Notes: generated from the sequence alone by a model not told the origin. A stretch of DNA of 64,000 nt from Streptomyces venezuelae ATCC 10712 (GCF_008639165.1 NZ_CP029197.1:4902001-4966000), one strand, 5' to 3'. Counted from the stretch's first letter, positions 17,845 through 26,183 are shown. Made by a program: numbers and translations.

Positions 17845-18606
17845 GCCGCCGAAGCCCGCCGCGAGCGGCATCCGCAGGCCCAGCGGCGGGGGAGCGGCCA
17901 TCGCGTCGGTCACCGGGCGGGTCACCGGCCGGGCGAAGAGCGCGCCGAGGACGAAGTCGGCGGCGAGGGCCTGGACCTCGGCCGCGTACTGGCGCAGCGC
18001 GTGACCGTCGGAGTGCACCTCGAAGCGGCAGGTCTCCCGGTTCGCCTTCTTGGCCCGCTCGGCGTACCGGAACGACAGCTCGGGGTCCGTCCGCGCGTCG
18101 TTCGTGCCGTGCACGAGCAGCACCCGTCGCCCCACCAACTGCCGTACCGCCTCCGGCTCCGCCGCCACGTCGTCCTCGGGCAGCCAGGGGGCGAGCGCCA
18201 GGACCGCGCCGACCGCGGCGTGCCCGGCGGCCCGCAGCGCCGCCCGGCCGCCGAGCCCGTGGCCGACGAGACAGACGGGGACGTCGCCGTAGCGGCGTAC
18301 GGCCTCGGCGACCGCCCAGTCGGCGTCCGCCGCGAGGTTCGCGTCGGTCCCGTTCCAGCCGCGCCCCCGGTAGCGCACCACGTGCGCGACGAGGCCCTCG
18401 TCGCGGCCCGCCCGGACGAGCCCCCGCCCGAGCGGCAGCATCGCCGCGTGGGCCAGCGCGGAGGCCCGCCGCCCCGACACCGGATCGCCGTCGGGCAGCA
18501 GCAGCACCACACCGCCCACCGCCGCCGACGTGCGTGAACCTCCAACAGGCCGTCCGAGCCGGGGTCTCCGGGCGTCGGGCGGCCCCACGAGTGCGAAGTG
18601 CGCCAT
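17830..18606 (-). CDS. Alpha/beta hydrolase (dienelactone hydrolase-like)
   Basis: The 258-residue protein contains VGGVVLLLPDGDP, a nucleophile elbow that reads GHGLGG where a G-x-S-x-G would be expected, VLLVHGTNDARTDP (acid residue) and SDGHALR (His). The replacement of the nucleophile serine by Gly in GHGLGG makes classical esterase chemistry doubtful. It may be a non-catalytic or altered hydrolase-fold protein. It is cytoplasmic and overlaps the LysR gene end by 15 nt. Confidence 0.72.
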   Translation of the reverse strand: MAHFALVGPPDARRPRLGRPVGGSRTSAAVGGVVLLLPDGDPVSGRRASALAHAAMLPLGRGLVRAGRDEGLVAHVVRYRGRGWNGTDANLAADADWAVAEAVRRYGDVPVCLVGHGLGGRAALRAAGHAAVGAVLALAPWLPEDDVAAEPEAVRQLVGRRVLLVHGTNDARTDPELSFRYAERAKKANRETCRFEVHSDGHALRQYAAEVQALAADFVLGALFARPVTRPVTDAMAAPPPLGLRMPLAAGFGGSLRR

Positions 18607-18696
18607 GACAGAACAGTCTCAGAAGGAGAGGTGTACGCCAGTGGTACGCGCGGTCTCTGTTACGTATCGCCCGCCCGCGGCGAACACCCGCGCCCG

Positions 18697-19470
18697 CTAC
18701 ACCCGTTCGAAGCAGTGGATGGTGTCGACCACCTCGAAGCCCTTCCGCCGGTACCAGCGGTGCGGCCAGTTCGACGCGCTCGCGGTCAGATGGCGCAGAT
18801 CGCAGCCCGCCTCGGCCGCCAGGTGCAGCGCCGTGTCCAGGACCCGCCCCGCGTGCCCCTCGCCGAGGTGCTCCTCGGCGGTCACCAGGTCCTCGAAGTG
18901 GGCGATCCCGGCCTTCGGGTCGAGGTAGAGATCGGCCCAGGAGGCCACCTCGCCGTTCTCGGCGTACGAGGCGAGGAACCGTACGTCCTCGGCGCCCCGG
19001 AGCCGGGCCTCCCGCCGCTCCACCAGGTGGTGGACCTCCTCGTCGGACACCCCCGGCACGAAGCGGCGCCAGGCCGCGCCGGCCGGCCCGCGCAGCGCGT
19101 CCAGGCCCACCTCACGGGCTCCGCCGTGCGCCGGGGCCGGGCCGGTGTGCCGCATGACGTACAGCGCCGAGTACGCGTACCCGGCCCGCTCCAGGGGGCC
19201 ACGGCAGGCGGCCGCGACCTCGTCGGGGACGACGTACACCAGCCGGTACGGAAGGTGGCCCAGGAGGTCGTCGGCCCGCGCCACCAGCGCCTCGGGATCG
19301 GTCGCCCCGTCGACGAGGACGTGGTTGTTCCCCCGCGAGTGCGTGTACGTGTCGTCGAGCGCGGCGAACCCGCCGGGGAAGTCGACGGTGCGGCCCGCCT
19401 GCCGGCGGCGGAAGTCCCGCAGGAAGCGGTGGAACCGGTCCAGTGCGGACGGAGGCGTCGAGGAAGTCAT
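18697..19470 (-). CDS. GNAT family N-acetyltransferase
   Basis: The 257-residue protein has a variable N-terminal half and a C-terminal GNAT domain: WADLYLDPKAGIAHFEDLVTAEEH, then GEGHAGRVLDTAL where the acetyl-CoA loop lies, and ASNWPHRWYRRKGFEVVDTIHCFER. The substrate is unknown. The start ATG is preceded at 6 nt by TAGCGT with no ribosome binding site, so the transcript is probably leaderless. It is divergent from add with about 105 nt between. Confidence 0.83.
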   Translation of the reverse strand: MTSSTPPSALDRFHRFLRDFRRRQAGRTVDFPGGFAALDDTYTHSRGNNHVLVDGATDPEALVARADDLLGHLPYRLVYVVPDEVAAACRGPLERAGYAYSALYVMRHTGPAPAHGGAREVGLDALRGPAGAAWRRFVPGVSDEEVHHLVERREARLRGAEDVRFLASYAENGEVASWADLYLDPKAGIAHFEDLVTAEEHLGEGHAGRVLDTALHLAAEAGCDLRHLTASASNWPHRWYRRKGFEVVDTIHCFERV

Positions 19471-19547
19471 GGGCCCACGCTAGGTGTTCACGATTCCGGA
19501 CCGCACCCGAAAAAGCCCGGGACGGACGCGGCGCCACGGGGCGCGCT

Positions 19548-19559
19548 CTACGCGCGTAG
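19548..19559. promoter_or_regulatory. Nucleoside-regulon operator, site 4 (add)
   Basis: CTACGCGCGTAG, a perfect 12-bp palindrome, 4 nt upstream of a -10-like TAGAGT (19564-19569) that is 6 nt before the add ATG. It would sit in the promoter spacer. Confidence 0.8.
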
Positions 19560-19575
19560 GGGCTAGAGTGCGGAA

Positions 19576-20730
19576 ATGACGAGCCAGACCCCCAGCGTCC
19601 CCACCGCGGACCAGATCCGCCGTGCCCCGAAGGTGCTCCTGCACGACCACCTCGACGGCGGACTGCGCCCCGGCACGATCATCGAACTCGCCCAGGAACA
19701 GGGCTATCAGCAGCTCCCCGAGACGGAGCCCGACAAGCTCGGCATCTGGTTCCGCGAAGCCGCCGACTCCGGGTCCCTGGAGCGGTACCTGGAGACCTTC
19801 GCGCACACCTGCGCCGTCATGCAGACCCGTGACGCCCTCTTCCGCGTCGCCGCCGAGTGCGCCGTCGACCTCGCCGAGGACGGCGTCGTGTACGCGGAGG
19901 TGCGCTACGCCCCCGAGCAGCACCTGGAGGGCGGCCTCACCCTCGAGGAGGTCGTGGAGGCCGTCAACGAGGGCTTCCGCGAGGGCGAGCGCCAGGCCAG
20001 GGCCAACGGCCACCGCATCCGGATCGGCGCCCTGCTCACCGCCATGCGGCACGCCGCCCGCGCCCTGGAGATCGCCGAACTCGCCAACCGCTACCGCGAC
20101 TCCGGCGTCGTCGGCTTCGACATCGCGGGCGCCGAGGCCGGCTACCCGCCCACCCGCCACCTCGACGCCTTCGAGTACCTCAAGCGGGAGAACAACCACT
20201 TCACGATCCACGCCGGCGAGGCCTTCGGGCTGCCCTCCATCTGGCAGGCCCTCCAGTGGTGCGGCGCCGACCGGCTCGGGCACGGCGTCCGGATCATCGA
20301 CGACATCGAGGTCGCCGACGACGGCTCGGTGTCCCTCGGCCGGCTCGCGGCCTACGTCCGCGACAAGCGGATCCCGCTGGAGATGTGCCCCTCCTCCAAC
20401 CTCCAGACCGGGGCCGCCGCCTCGTTCGCCGAGCACCCCATCGGGCTGCTCCGCAAGCTGCACTTCCGGGCCACGGTCAACACCGACAACCGGCTCATGA
20501 GCGGGACGAGCATGAGCAGGGAATTCGAGCTGCTGACCGAGGCATTCGATTACACGCTCGACGACATGCAGTGGTTCACGGTCAATGCGATGAAATCAGC
20601 GTTCATTCCTTTCGATGAACGCCTGGCCATGATCAACGAGGTCATCAAGCCCGGATATGCCGAGCTGAAGTCCGAATGGCTGTTCCAGCAGACCGCCACG
20701 ACCAGCGATTCTTCCCGTACGGCGGGCTGA
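19576..20730 (+). CDS. add: Adenosine deaminase
   Basis: The 384-residue protein deaminates adenosine and deoxyadenosine to inosine derivatives. Metal and catalytic motifs are HDHLDGG, the substrate loop FDIAGAE, HAGEAFG, the catalytic LGHGVRI and NTDNRLMSG. In the last motif the usual Asp-Asp pair reads Asp-Asn, keeping the metal-binding Asp. The transcript looks leaderless: TAGAGT lies 6 nt before the ATG and there is no ribosome binding site. Control by the palindrome just upstream links it to the nucleoside importer. Confidence 0.94.
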   Translation: MTSQTPSVPTADQIRRAPKVLLHDHLDGGLRPGTIIELAQEQGYQQLPETEPDKLGIWFREAADSGSLERYLETFAHTCAVMQTRDALFRVAAECAVDLAEDGVVYAEVRYAPEQHLEGGLTLEEVVEAVNEGFREGERQARANGHRIRIGALLTAMRHAARALEIAELANRYRDSGVVGFDIAGAEAGYPPTRHLDAFEYLKRENNHFTIHAGEAFGLPSIWQALQWCGADRLGHGVRIIDDIEVADDGSVSLGRLAAYVRDKRIPLEMCPSSNLQTGAAASFAEHPIGLLRKLHFRATVNTDNRLMSGTSMSREFELLTEAFDYTLDDMQWFTVNAMKSAFIPFDERLAMINEVIKPGYAELKSEWLFQQTATTSDSSRTAG

Positions 20731-20754
20731 ACACCGCCCCGTCAAGGGGAACCG

Positions 20755-20785
20755 AGCGGCCGGGGAGGCGCGACACCCGGCCGCT
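20755..20785 (+). terminator. Terminator after add
   Basis: AGCGGCCGGG and CCCGGCCGCT form a 10-bp stem with an 11-nt loop followed by TTTCC, 24 nt after the add stop. Confidence 0.7.
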
Positions 20786-20794
20786 TTCCGGTGT

Positions 20795-20823
20795 TTGCGG
20801 AGGCGTCGTGGGCTGGTTAGGTT
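20795..20823 (+). promoter_or_regulatory. Candidate promoter for the small secreted protein gene
   Basis: TTGCGG (20795-20800) and TAGGTT (20818-20823) with 17-nt spacing, as for the main vegetative sigma factor. The expected transcript start is about 70 nt before the ATG. Confidence 0.55.
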
Positions 20824-20902
20824 GCAGAGCCGCTCTGCATTCCCAGGATTTCCCCGCCCGGCTTTCCCGGAAGCCCCCGGATTCCCCAAGGAAGATTTTC
20901 AG

Positions 20903-21274
20903 ATGAAGCAGTCTGCCGCCAAGAAGCTCGGTGTCGCCGCCCTCGGTGCCGCTTTCGCCGCTGCCGCCGCCGGCACGGCCTCCGCCGCCCCGGTCGCGCC
21001 CGCCACCCCCGACGCGCTCGGCCTGGTGACCCAGACCGTGCCGCTGGGTGACGGCCTCACCGAGCTCCCCGACGGCGCGGCCGAGTCCCTCGGCGCCGGC
21101 CAGGGCGCCCTCGGCCAGGGCCTCGACCAGGGTGTGAAGACCCTCCCGGCCGCCGCCGGCCAGGCCACCCAGAACCTCCCGCTCGACGCCGCCGCCGGCG
21201 GCCTCGGCGCCACCCCGCTGGGCGGCCTCCTCGGCGGCCTGCCGCTGGGCGCGGGCGGCCTTCCGGTCGGCTGA
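20903..21274 (+). CDS. Small secreted protein rich in Gly, Ala and Leu
   Basis: The 123-residue product has a Sec signal peptide cleaved near ASA-AP (residue 28). The mature part is low in complexity, with repeated GxGLGQGL / LPLGxGGLPVG-type segments. AAGGAAG 8 nt upstream fixes the ATG. It is similar in style to the protein at 26926-27324 (signal peptide, then PVxPxP and LPL/LP repeats), so the two may be distant paralogues. It is probably a secreted or wall-associated protein; no function is recognised. Confidence 0.75.
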   Translation: MKQSAAKKLGVAALGAAFAAAAAGTASAAPVAPATPDALGLVTQTVPLGDGLTELPDGAAESLGAGQGALGQGLDQGVKTLPAAAGQATQNLPLDAAAGGLGATPLGGLLGGLPLGAGGLPVG

Positions 21275-21300
21275 CCCCGGGGCCGTACCCGGCTCTCCGT

Positions 21301-21350
21301 ACGCCGAAGGGGCGCGCACCCGGTCACCCGGGCGCGCGCCCCTTCGGCGT
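21301..21350. terminator. Bidirectional terminator
   Basis: A perfect 17-bp stem (ACGCCGAAGGGGCGCGC and complement) with a 16-nt loop, between the secreted protein gene and the convergent PspC gene. It can serve both strands. Confidence 0.85.
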
Positions 21351-21357
21351 GCGTTCG

Positions 21358-21558
21358 TCACCAGGCCGTGGTGGCCTTCCGCTCGTCCGGCAGGAAGATC
21401 CACAGTCCGAGGTAGACCAGGAACTGCGGGCCGGGCAGCAGGCACGAGACCAGGAAGATCAGACGCATCGTGTTCGCGGAGATGCCGAAGCGCCGGGCCA
21501 GGCCCGCGCACACTCCGCCGATCACGCGTCCGTCACGAGGGCGGGTCAGTGCGGCCAT
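21358..21558 (-). CDS. PspC domain protein
   Basis: The 66-residue protein is almost entirely a PspC domain: RDGRVIGGVCAGLARRFGIS followed by one hydrophobic helix (LIFLVSCLLPGPQFLVYLGLWIFL) and a short charged tail ending LPDERK. It should sit in the inner membrane. Stand-alone PspC proteins in actinobacteria are linked to envelope stress, but no phage shock partners lie here. Confidence 0.87.
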   Translation of the reverse strand: MAALTRPRDGRVIGGVCAGLARRFGISANTMRLIFLVSCLLPGPQFLVYLGLWIFLPDERKATTAW

Positions 21559-21648
21559 GGTGGGCTCCTTCGGAGTCGGTCCGGGAGCCGCTCCGTCGGG
21601 CTCCCGATGTATCCATGGTGCCGCCGGAGGGCCCCCCGGGGCGTCGGT

Positions 21649-22302
21649 CTACCGGGCGATCGGAACCCTGGTAATCGTCGGGGTCGCACCCTGAGACCCC
21701 TCGTTCCGCAGCAGGGCGGAACCCCGGCCCGGCCTGCTCCCCGCGGAGGAGTCCGCCCGCCCGCCGTCCGACCTGCGGCGCAGCCAGGTGCGGCCGGCCG
21801 GGACGCAGAGCAGGTGCGCGAGCGCCACCCCCGCGGTGTTCAGGAGGACCGAGTCCACGTCCACGACCTGCCCGGGCACGGCGGTCTGCAGCAGCTCCAC
21901 GGCGAGGGACACCAGGGCGCCGGCGGCGGTCGTACGGGTGAGGGAGGCCCACCCGGAGACCCGCAGCCGTCCGTCGGCCATCGGGAGCAGGACGCCGAGC
22001 GGGGCGAGCAGCAGCAGCCCCTCGCCGATCAGCCGGACGGCCTCGGCGGTGCCGAGCGCGAGATCGGCCCGGAGGCCGTGCAGGGGCACGATGTTCGGCG
22101 CGGTCACCCACGCCACCTCGCGTGGGCGCAAGCTCACCCAGGCGACCAGCAGCAGATGCACGAGGACGAGGACGAACCCCGCCACGCGGACGACCGTGGC
22201 GGCACTGCCGCCCGAACCTTGACGCTGCACGCCCCCCAAGACGCCCAACCCGGCGGAATCGGTTCCGCGCCCCGCTGAACCTCCCGTTCCCCGCGTCTCC
22301 AC
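21649..22302 (-). CDS. VanZ family membrane protein
   Basis: The 217-residue protein has four hydrophobic segments and the VanZ-like pattern NIVPLHGL, ...LLLLAPLGVLLP, ...SLAVELLQ...RVVDVDSVLLNTAG-type (here VPGQVVDVDSVLLNTAG). VanZ proteins confer low-level teicoplanin resistance in some hosts, but most are of unknown role. About 35 residues at each end are hydrophilic. The GTG start lacks a clear ribosome binding site, so the N-terminus is uncertain. Confidence 0.8.
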   Translation of the reverse strand: METRGTGGSAGRGTDSAGLGVLGGVQRQGSGGSAATVVRVAGFVLVLVHLLLVAWVSLRPREVAWVTAPNIVPLHGLRADLALGTAEAVRLIGEGLLLLAPLGVLLPMADGRLRVSGWASLTRTTAAGALVSLAVELLQTAVPGQVVDVDSVLLNTAGVALAHLLCVPAGRTWLRRRSDGGRADSSAGSRPGRGSALLRNEGSQGATPTITRVPIAR

Positions 22303-22324
22303 CCGGTTCCGACCGGGCGGGGCG

Positions 22325-22930
22325 TCAGCCCGTGGCCGGGGCCGTCGGCGGGGTGGACTCCGGGCGTTCGCGGAGTTCCGTCGTACAGCGGTAGCGCTTC
22401 GGGGCGTAACCGCCCGGGCCGCCCAGCAGGACCGTGTGGCCGCCCGCGCCCGCCGAGCTCTCCGCGAACGTGCAGACCAGCTGCGAGAGCGCCGTCGGCG
22501 ACAGGTCCTCCGGCTGGCGGCTCAGCCGCAGCGTGCCCTCCGGGTCGCCCCGGTGACCGCCGCCCACCACCAGCGGACCCCGCACCGCCGTCGTGAACCC
22601 GGCCGCCTTCTCGCCGTCCGAGGGCTCGGCGAGCAGCTGCGCCAGCAGCCCCCGCGCCGTCCGCACCGGATCGCCGCCCGCCTTCTCCTCCGGCAGCGGC
22701 GACCGCCGGTCCACCGCCTCCAGCTGCGAGCCGCAGACCAGGAACACCCGCACCGGCACGCCCTGCACCGCCGCGCCCGTCGTCCCGTCCTCGGTCACGC
22801 TGCACGGCACCCGGGACGGCGCCGCGCCCGCGTCCACCGGGACCGTGGTCGTCCTGATCCCGCAGCCGGTGACCAGCACGGCGAGCGCCGCCGCCGCCAC
22901 GGCCGTACGCCCGTAAGTGCGGCGCCTCAC
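22325..22930 (-). CDS. Lipoprotein of the AfsQ locus
   Basis: The 201-residue protein has a signal peptide with lipobox VTGC (Cys23) and a mature domain with Cys pairs (VPCS, FLVCGS, LVCTF, YRCTT). It is the third gene of the afsQ1-afsQ2-lipoprotein operon, with a GTGA overlap to afsQ2, the same order as S. coelicolor. Its extracytoplasmic position suggests it modulates the AfsQ2 sensor, as proposed for lipoproteins next to sensor kinases; this is inference. A longer frame upstream is read-through into afsQ2 and was not used. Confidence 0.87.
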   Translation of the reverse strand: MRRRTYGRTAVAAAALAVLVTGCGIRTTTVPVDAGAAPSRVPCSVTEDGTTGAAVQGVPVRVFLVCGSQLEAVDRRSPLPEEKAGGDPVRTARGLLAQLLAEPSDGEKAAGFTTAVRGPLVVGGGHRGDPEGTLRLSRQPEDLSPTALSQLVCTFAESSAGAGGHTVLLGGPGGYAPKRYRCTTELRERPESTPPTAPATG

Positions 22931-24456
22931 GCTTCCTCCACCTCGCCCTGGCTGCTGCGGGTCTGCACCTCGCGCGTGATCCCCGACGCGTCCAGCGGCA
23001 GCCGCAGCACGAACACCGCGCCGTCCACCGTCCCGTCCTCGCCGACCGAGTTGGACGCGGTGATCGAACCGCCGTGGATCAGCGCGTTCTCCATGGCGAT
23101 CGACAGACCGAGCCCGCTGCCGTCCGACCTCGGCCGGGACGCGCTGGCCTTGTAGAAGCGGTCGAAGACGTGCGGCAGCACCTCCTCGGGGATGCCGGGG
23201 CCGTGGTCGCGCACCGCGATGACCAGCTCGTCGTCCTCGGTGCGCACCGAGACCCGCACCGGCGAACCACCGTGCTTCAGCGCGTTGCCGATCAGGTTCG
23301 CCAGGATGACGTCGAGGCGGCGCGGGTCGAGCGGTGCCACGATCCCGCGCTCGGCGTCCAGCTCGACCGCGTCGAGCCAGGCACGGGCGTCGATGCACGC
23401 GGTGATCTGGTCGGCGATGTCGACCTCGTCGAGGACGAGCCGCGCGGTGCCCGCGTCGAAGCGGGTCACCTCCATCAGGTTCTCCACCAGGTCGTTGAGC
23501 CGCCGGGTCTCGCTGACCACCAGCGCGACCGCCGGGGCGATCATCGGGTCGAGGGAGTCCTGCTCGTCCTCCAGCACCTCGGTGACGGCGGTGAGCGCGG
23601 TCAGCGGGGTGCGCAGCTCGTGCGACATGTCGGCCACGAAGCGCCGGGAGGACTCCTCCCGCGCGCTCATGTCCGCGACCTTCTTCTGCAGCGACTCGGC
23701 CGCGCTGTTGAACGTCCGGGTGAGGTCGGCGAGTTCGTCGGCGCCGGTGACCCGCAGCCGGGTGTCGAGCTTGCCCTCGCCGAGCTGCTTGGCCGCCTCG
23801 CCGAGCCGGTGCACGGGCCGCAGCACGGTCGTCGCCGCGACCTGCGCGAGCAGCACGGAGCCGGCCACCGCGAGGGCGGTCGCGATCCCGAGGGACCAGG
23901 CGAGCGAGTTCAGGTCGGCCTTCTCGGCCGCCAGCGACTTGAACATGTAGCCGGCCGGCCCGCCGCCGTCGATCCGCGTCCCGCCGACCAGGTACGGCGT
24001 CCCGTTCCGCTCCGTACGCTGCCAGAACAGGTGGTACGGGTACGGGTTGGCCTCCGTCACCGGCCGCCTGGTGTCCACCGCCTCCTGGAGCGAACGCGGC
24101 ACGTCCGCCAGCGTGAAGTCGTCCGGGTCCGAGGCGCCCACGATCGGCTTGCCCGCGTCCCGCTCGCCGAGCAGCAGCACCTGGTAGTTGGCGCTGCCCG
24201 TCGCCATCTGCTCGGCGGTCCGCCGCAGGTCCTCCTGCGAGGGCCGCACCGGCAGCGTCGCCGCCCGGTTCTGCATCTCCTGCCGGAAGTCGCCCAGCGC
24301 CCCGTCCTGGGTGCGGGTCAGCACCGCCTCACGGTTCAGCCAGTACGCGATCCCGGAGGCGGAGACGGCCGCGGTGAGTGCCACCAGGGCGAAGACGACG
24401 ACGAGACGCAGCCGCAGGCTGGAGAGGCGCAGCCGCGTGAGGATGCCCTTGCTCAC
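22927..24456 (-). CDS. afsQ2: AfsQ2 sensor histidine kinase
   Basis: The 509-residue protein has a membrane helix at about residues 17-38, an extracytoplasmic sensor domain (about 40-185), a second helix (186-208), a HAMP linker, the H-box FVADMSHELRTPL with phospho-acceptor His279, and an HATPase_c domain with N, G1 (DHGPGIPEE) and G2 (GSGLGLSI) boxes. It phosphorylates AfsQ1. In S. coelicolor the pair controls antibiotic production and growth on glutamate medium. The GTG start overlaps the afsQ1 stop (GTGA), which excludes longer in-frame extensions. Confidence 0.95.
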   Translation of the reverse strand: MSKGILTRLRLSSLRLRLVVVFALVALTAAVSASGIAYWLNREAVLTRTQDGALGDFRQEMQNRAATLPVRPSQEDLRRTAEQMATGSANYQVLLLGERDAGKPIVGASDPDDFTLADVPRSLQEAVDTRRPVTEANPYPYHLFWQRTERNGTPYLVGGTRIDGGGPAGYMFKSLAAEKADLNSLAWSLGIATALAVAGSVLLAQVAATTVLRPVHRLGEAAKQLGEGKLDTRLRVTGADELADLTRTFNSAAESLQKKVADMSAREESSRRFVADMSHELRTPLTALTAVTEVLEDEQDSLDPMIAPAVALVVSETRRLNDLVENLMEVTRFDAGTARLVLDEVDIADQITACIDARAWLDAVELDAERGIVAPLDPRRLDVILANLIGNALKHGGSPVRVSVRTEDDELVIAVRDHGPGIPEEVLPHVFDRFYKASASRPRSDGSGLGLSIAMENALIHGGSITASNSVGEDGTVDGAVFVLRLPLDASGITREVQTRSSQGEVEEA

Positions 24457-25130
24457 GCAGGGACGTCCAGCCGGTAGCCGACGCCGCGCACGGTACGGAT
24501 GAGCGTCGGCGAGGACGGCACGTCCTCCACCTTGGCGCGCAGCCGCTGCACACAGGCGTCGACGAGCCGCGAGTCGCCGAGGTAGTCGTGCTCCCACACG
24601 AGTCGCAGCAACTGCTGCCGGGAGAGCGCCTGACCGGGCCGGCGGCTCAGCTCCAGGAGCAGTCGCAGCTCGGTCGGGGTGAGCTGGAGGTCCTCGCCGT
24701 TCTTGGTGACCGTCATCGCGGACCGGTCGATGACGAGGGAGCCGTACGTCGCCGAATCCGTCGACTCCCGCTCCCCGCGCCGCAGTACGGCCCTGATGCG
24801 GGCGTCCAGGACGCGGCCCTGCACCGGCTTGACGACGTAGTCGTCGGCGCCGGACTCCAGGCCCACGACCACGTCGATGTCGTCGCTGCGCGCGGTCAGC
24901 AGGATGATCGGCAACTGGTCCGTGCGGCGGATGCGCCGGCAGACCTCGAAGCCGTCGATGCCGGGCAGCATGACGTCGAGCACGACCAGGTCGGGCCGCT
25001 GCTCGCGCAGCAGCTGGAGGCCGTCCTCACCGGTCGCGGCGGTGGCCACCCGGTGGCCCTGCCGTGACAGGGAGAGTTCGAGGGCCGTGCGGATGGCGTC
25101 GTCGTCCTCGATCAGCAACAGAAAAGGCAC
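24453..25130 (-). CDS. afsQ1: AfsQ1 response regulator (OmpR/PhoB type)
   Basis: The 225-residue protein has a receiver domain with the acidic pair EDDD and phospho-acceptor Asp52 (VVLDVMLPG), a switch Thr in LLTAR and Lys in YVVKPVQ. A winged-helix DNA-binding domain follows (LTPTELRLLLELSRRPGQALSR, VDACVQRLRAKVED). The length equals S. coelicolor AfsQ1. GTG 25130 is chosen: CAGAAT lies 7 nt upstream and no ribosome binding site is visible, which fits a leaderless transcript. ATG 25139 would add three residues. It is divergent from sigQ across an AfsQ1-type box. Confidence 0.95.
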   Translation of the reverse strand: MPFLLLIEDDDAIRTALELSLSRQGHRVATAATGEDGLQLLREQRPDLVVLDVMLPGIDGFEVCRRIRRTDQLPIILLTARSDDIDVVVGLESGADDYVVKPVQGRVLDARIRAVLRRGERESTDSATYGSLVIDRSAMTVTKNGEDLQLTPTELRLLLELSRRPGQALSRQQLLRLVWEHDYLGDSRLVDACVQRLRAKVEDVPSSPTLIRTVRGVGYRLDVPA

Positions 25131-25199
25131 GGGCAGCATTCTGTCGCATTCGGCCGTCCGAGTTCGACCGCTGGGGGACGCGCTTCTGCCCCGGCCCCT

Positions 25200-25215
25200 G
25201 TGACACGCCTGTGAC
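25200..25215. promoter_or_regulatory. AfsQ1 box in the afsQ1-sigQ intergenic region
   Basis: GTGAC-ACGCCT-GTGAC matches the published AfsQ1 consensus GTnAC-n6-GTnAC. It lies about 85 nt before the sigQ start and 70 nt before afsQ1, suited to controlling either direction. Confidence 0.85.
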
Positions 25216-25300
25216 AGTCGGCGGACAACGCCATGAAGTCCGCTGGGCAAGCTTCTTGGCACACGGACCGAAACACACTCCAACCGACGGGGGGCGCCAG

Positions 25301-26023
25301 ATGAACGCACTGCACAGCACCACCACAAGCGCAGTGGTCACGCGGCTCCACGACGTCGTACGGAGCACGGAGAAGTCCGGCGCTGTCACGAACGGGCGGG
25401 GGTGCGTTCGCAGTGTCGGGCGTCAGCGCAAGGCGCCGTACATGGTGGCCATTGCTGACGGGGGAGCGGCGTACGGGGAGGTCACGGGGGAGCGCAACTG
25501 CTCGGAGGCCGAGTTCACGGCCTACGTCCAGGAGCGTCGTGCCTCCCTGTACGCCACCGCCTACCACCTCACCGGTGACCGTTTCGAGGCCGAGGACCTG
25601 CTGCAGAGCGCGCTGTTCTCCACGTACCGCGCCTGGGAGCGGATCAGCGACAAGGCCGCGGTCGGCGGATACCTCCGCCGCACCATGACCAACCTGCACA
25701 TCAGCGCCTGGCGCCGGCGCAAGCTCAACGAGTACCCGACCGAGGAGCTCCCGGAGACGGTGGGCGAGACGGACGCGATGCGCGGCACGGAGCTGCGCGC
25801 GGTGCTCTGGCAGGCCCTCGCCCGGCTGCCCGAGCTCCAGCGGACCATGCTGGTGCTGCGCTACTACGAGGGCCGGACCGATCCGGAGATCGCGGAGATC
25901 CTGGACATCAGTGTCGGCACGGTGAAGTCGAGCATCTGGCGCTCGCTGCGGCGACTGCGCGAGGACGAGGTGCTGAGCTTCGGCCGTGACGAGGAGGAGT
26001 CCTTCGGCGAGCTGGTGGCCTGA
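25301..26023 (+). CDS. sigQ: SigQ, ECF-type sigma factor
   Basis: The 240-residue product is an extracytoplasmic-function sigma factor of the SigE/SigQ type with region 2 (YATAYHLTGDRFEAEDLLQSALFSTYRAWERI) and region 4 (LPELQRTMLVLRYYEGRTDPEIAEILDISVGTVKSSI). It is transcribed divergently from afsQ1 and is a known direct AfsQ1 target in S. coelicolor. About 60 residues precede region 2. The ATG at 25301 has a GGGGGG run 6 nt upstream, and upstream sequence is the regulatory region, so longer starts were rejected. Confidence 0.93.
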   Translation: MNALHSTTTSAVVTRLHDVVRSTEKSGAVTNGRGCVRSVGRQRKAPYMVAIADGGAAYGEVTGERNCSEAEFTAYVQERRASLYATAYHLTGDRFEAEDLLQSALFSTYRAWERISDKAAVGGYLRRTMTNLHISAWRRRKLNEYPTEELPETVGETDAMRGTELRAVLWQALARLPELQRTMLVLRYYEGRTDPEIAEILDISVGTVKSSIWRSLRRLREDEVLSFGRDEEESFGELVA

Positions 26024-26028
26024 AGGTC

Positions 26029-26110
26029 GGGGGGACCCTGCGGCTCACGGGGGAAACGGGGGCCTAGGGGGACACGGGGGAAAACGGGGGACCGTACGGG
26101 GGTACGGGGA
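26029..26110 (+). repeat. G-tract array downstream of sigQ
   Basis: Within about 80 nt there are eight or more runs of 4-6 G, including two copies of an ACGGGGGAAA(A)CGGGGG unit. The spacing (3-9 nt) suits G-quadruplex formation in the sigQ mRNA 3' region or coding strand. Confidence 0.7.
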
Positions 26111-26114
26111 AGGC

Positions 26115-26156
26115 GACGCGGGTCGTACGGGCTGGGGGGCTCGTACGATCCGCGTC
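26115..26156. terminator. Terminator between sigQ and the convergent kinase gene
   Basis: GACGCGGGTCGTACG pairs with CGTACGATCCGCGTC over 15 bp with one G-T pair and a 12-nt loop. It is placed to end transcription from both sides. Confidence 0.75.
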
Positions 26157-26183
26157 GTCGCGTTTTCGGGGCGGCACCCCTGG

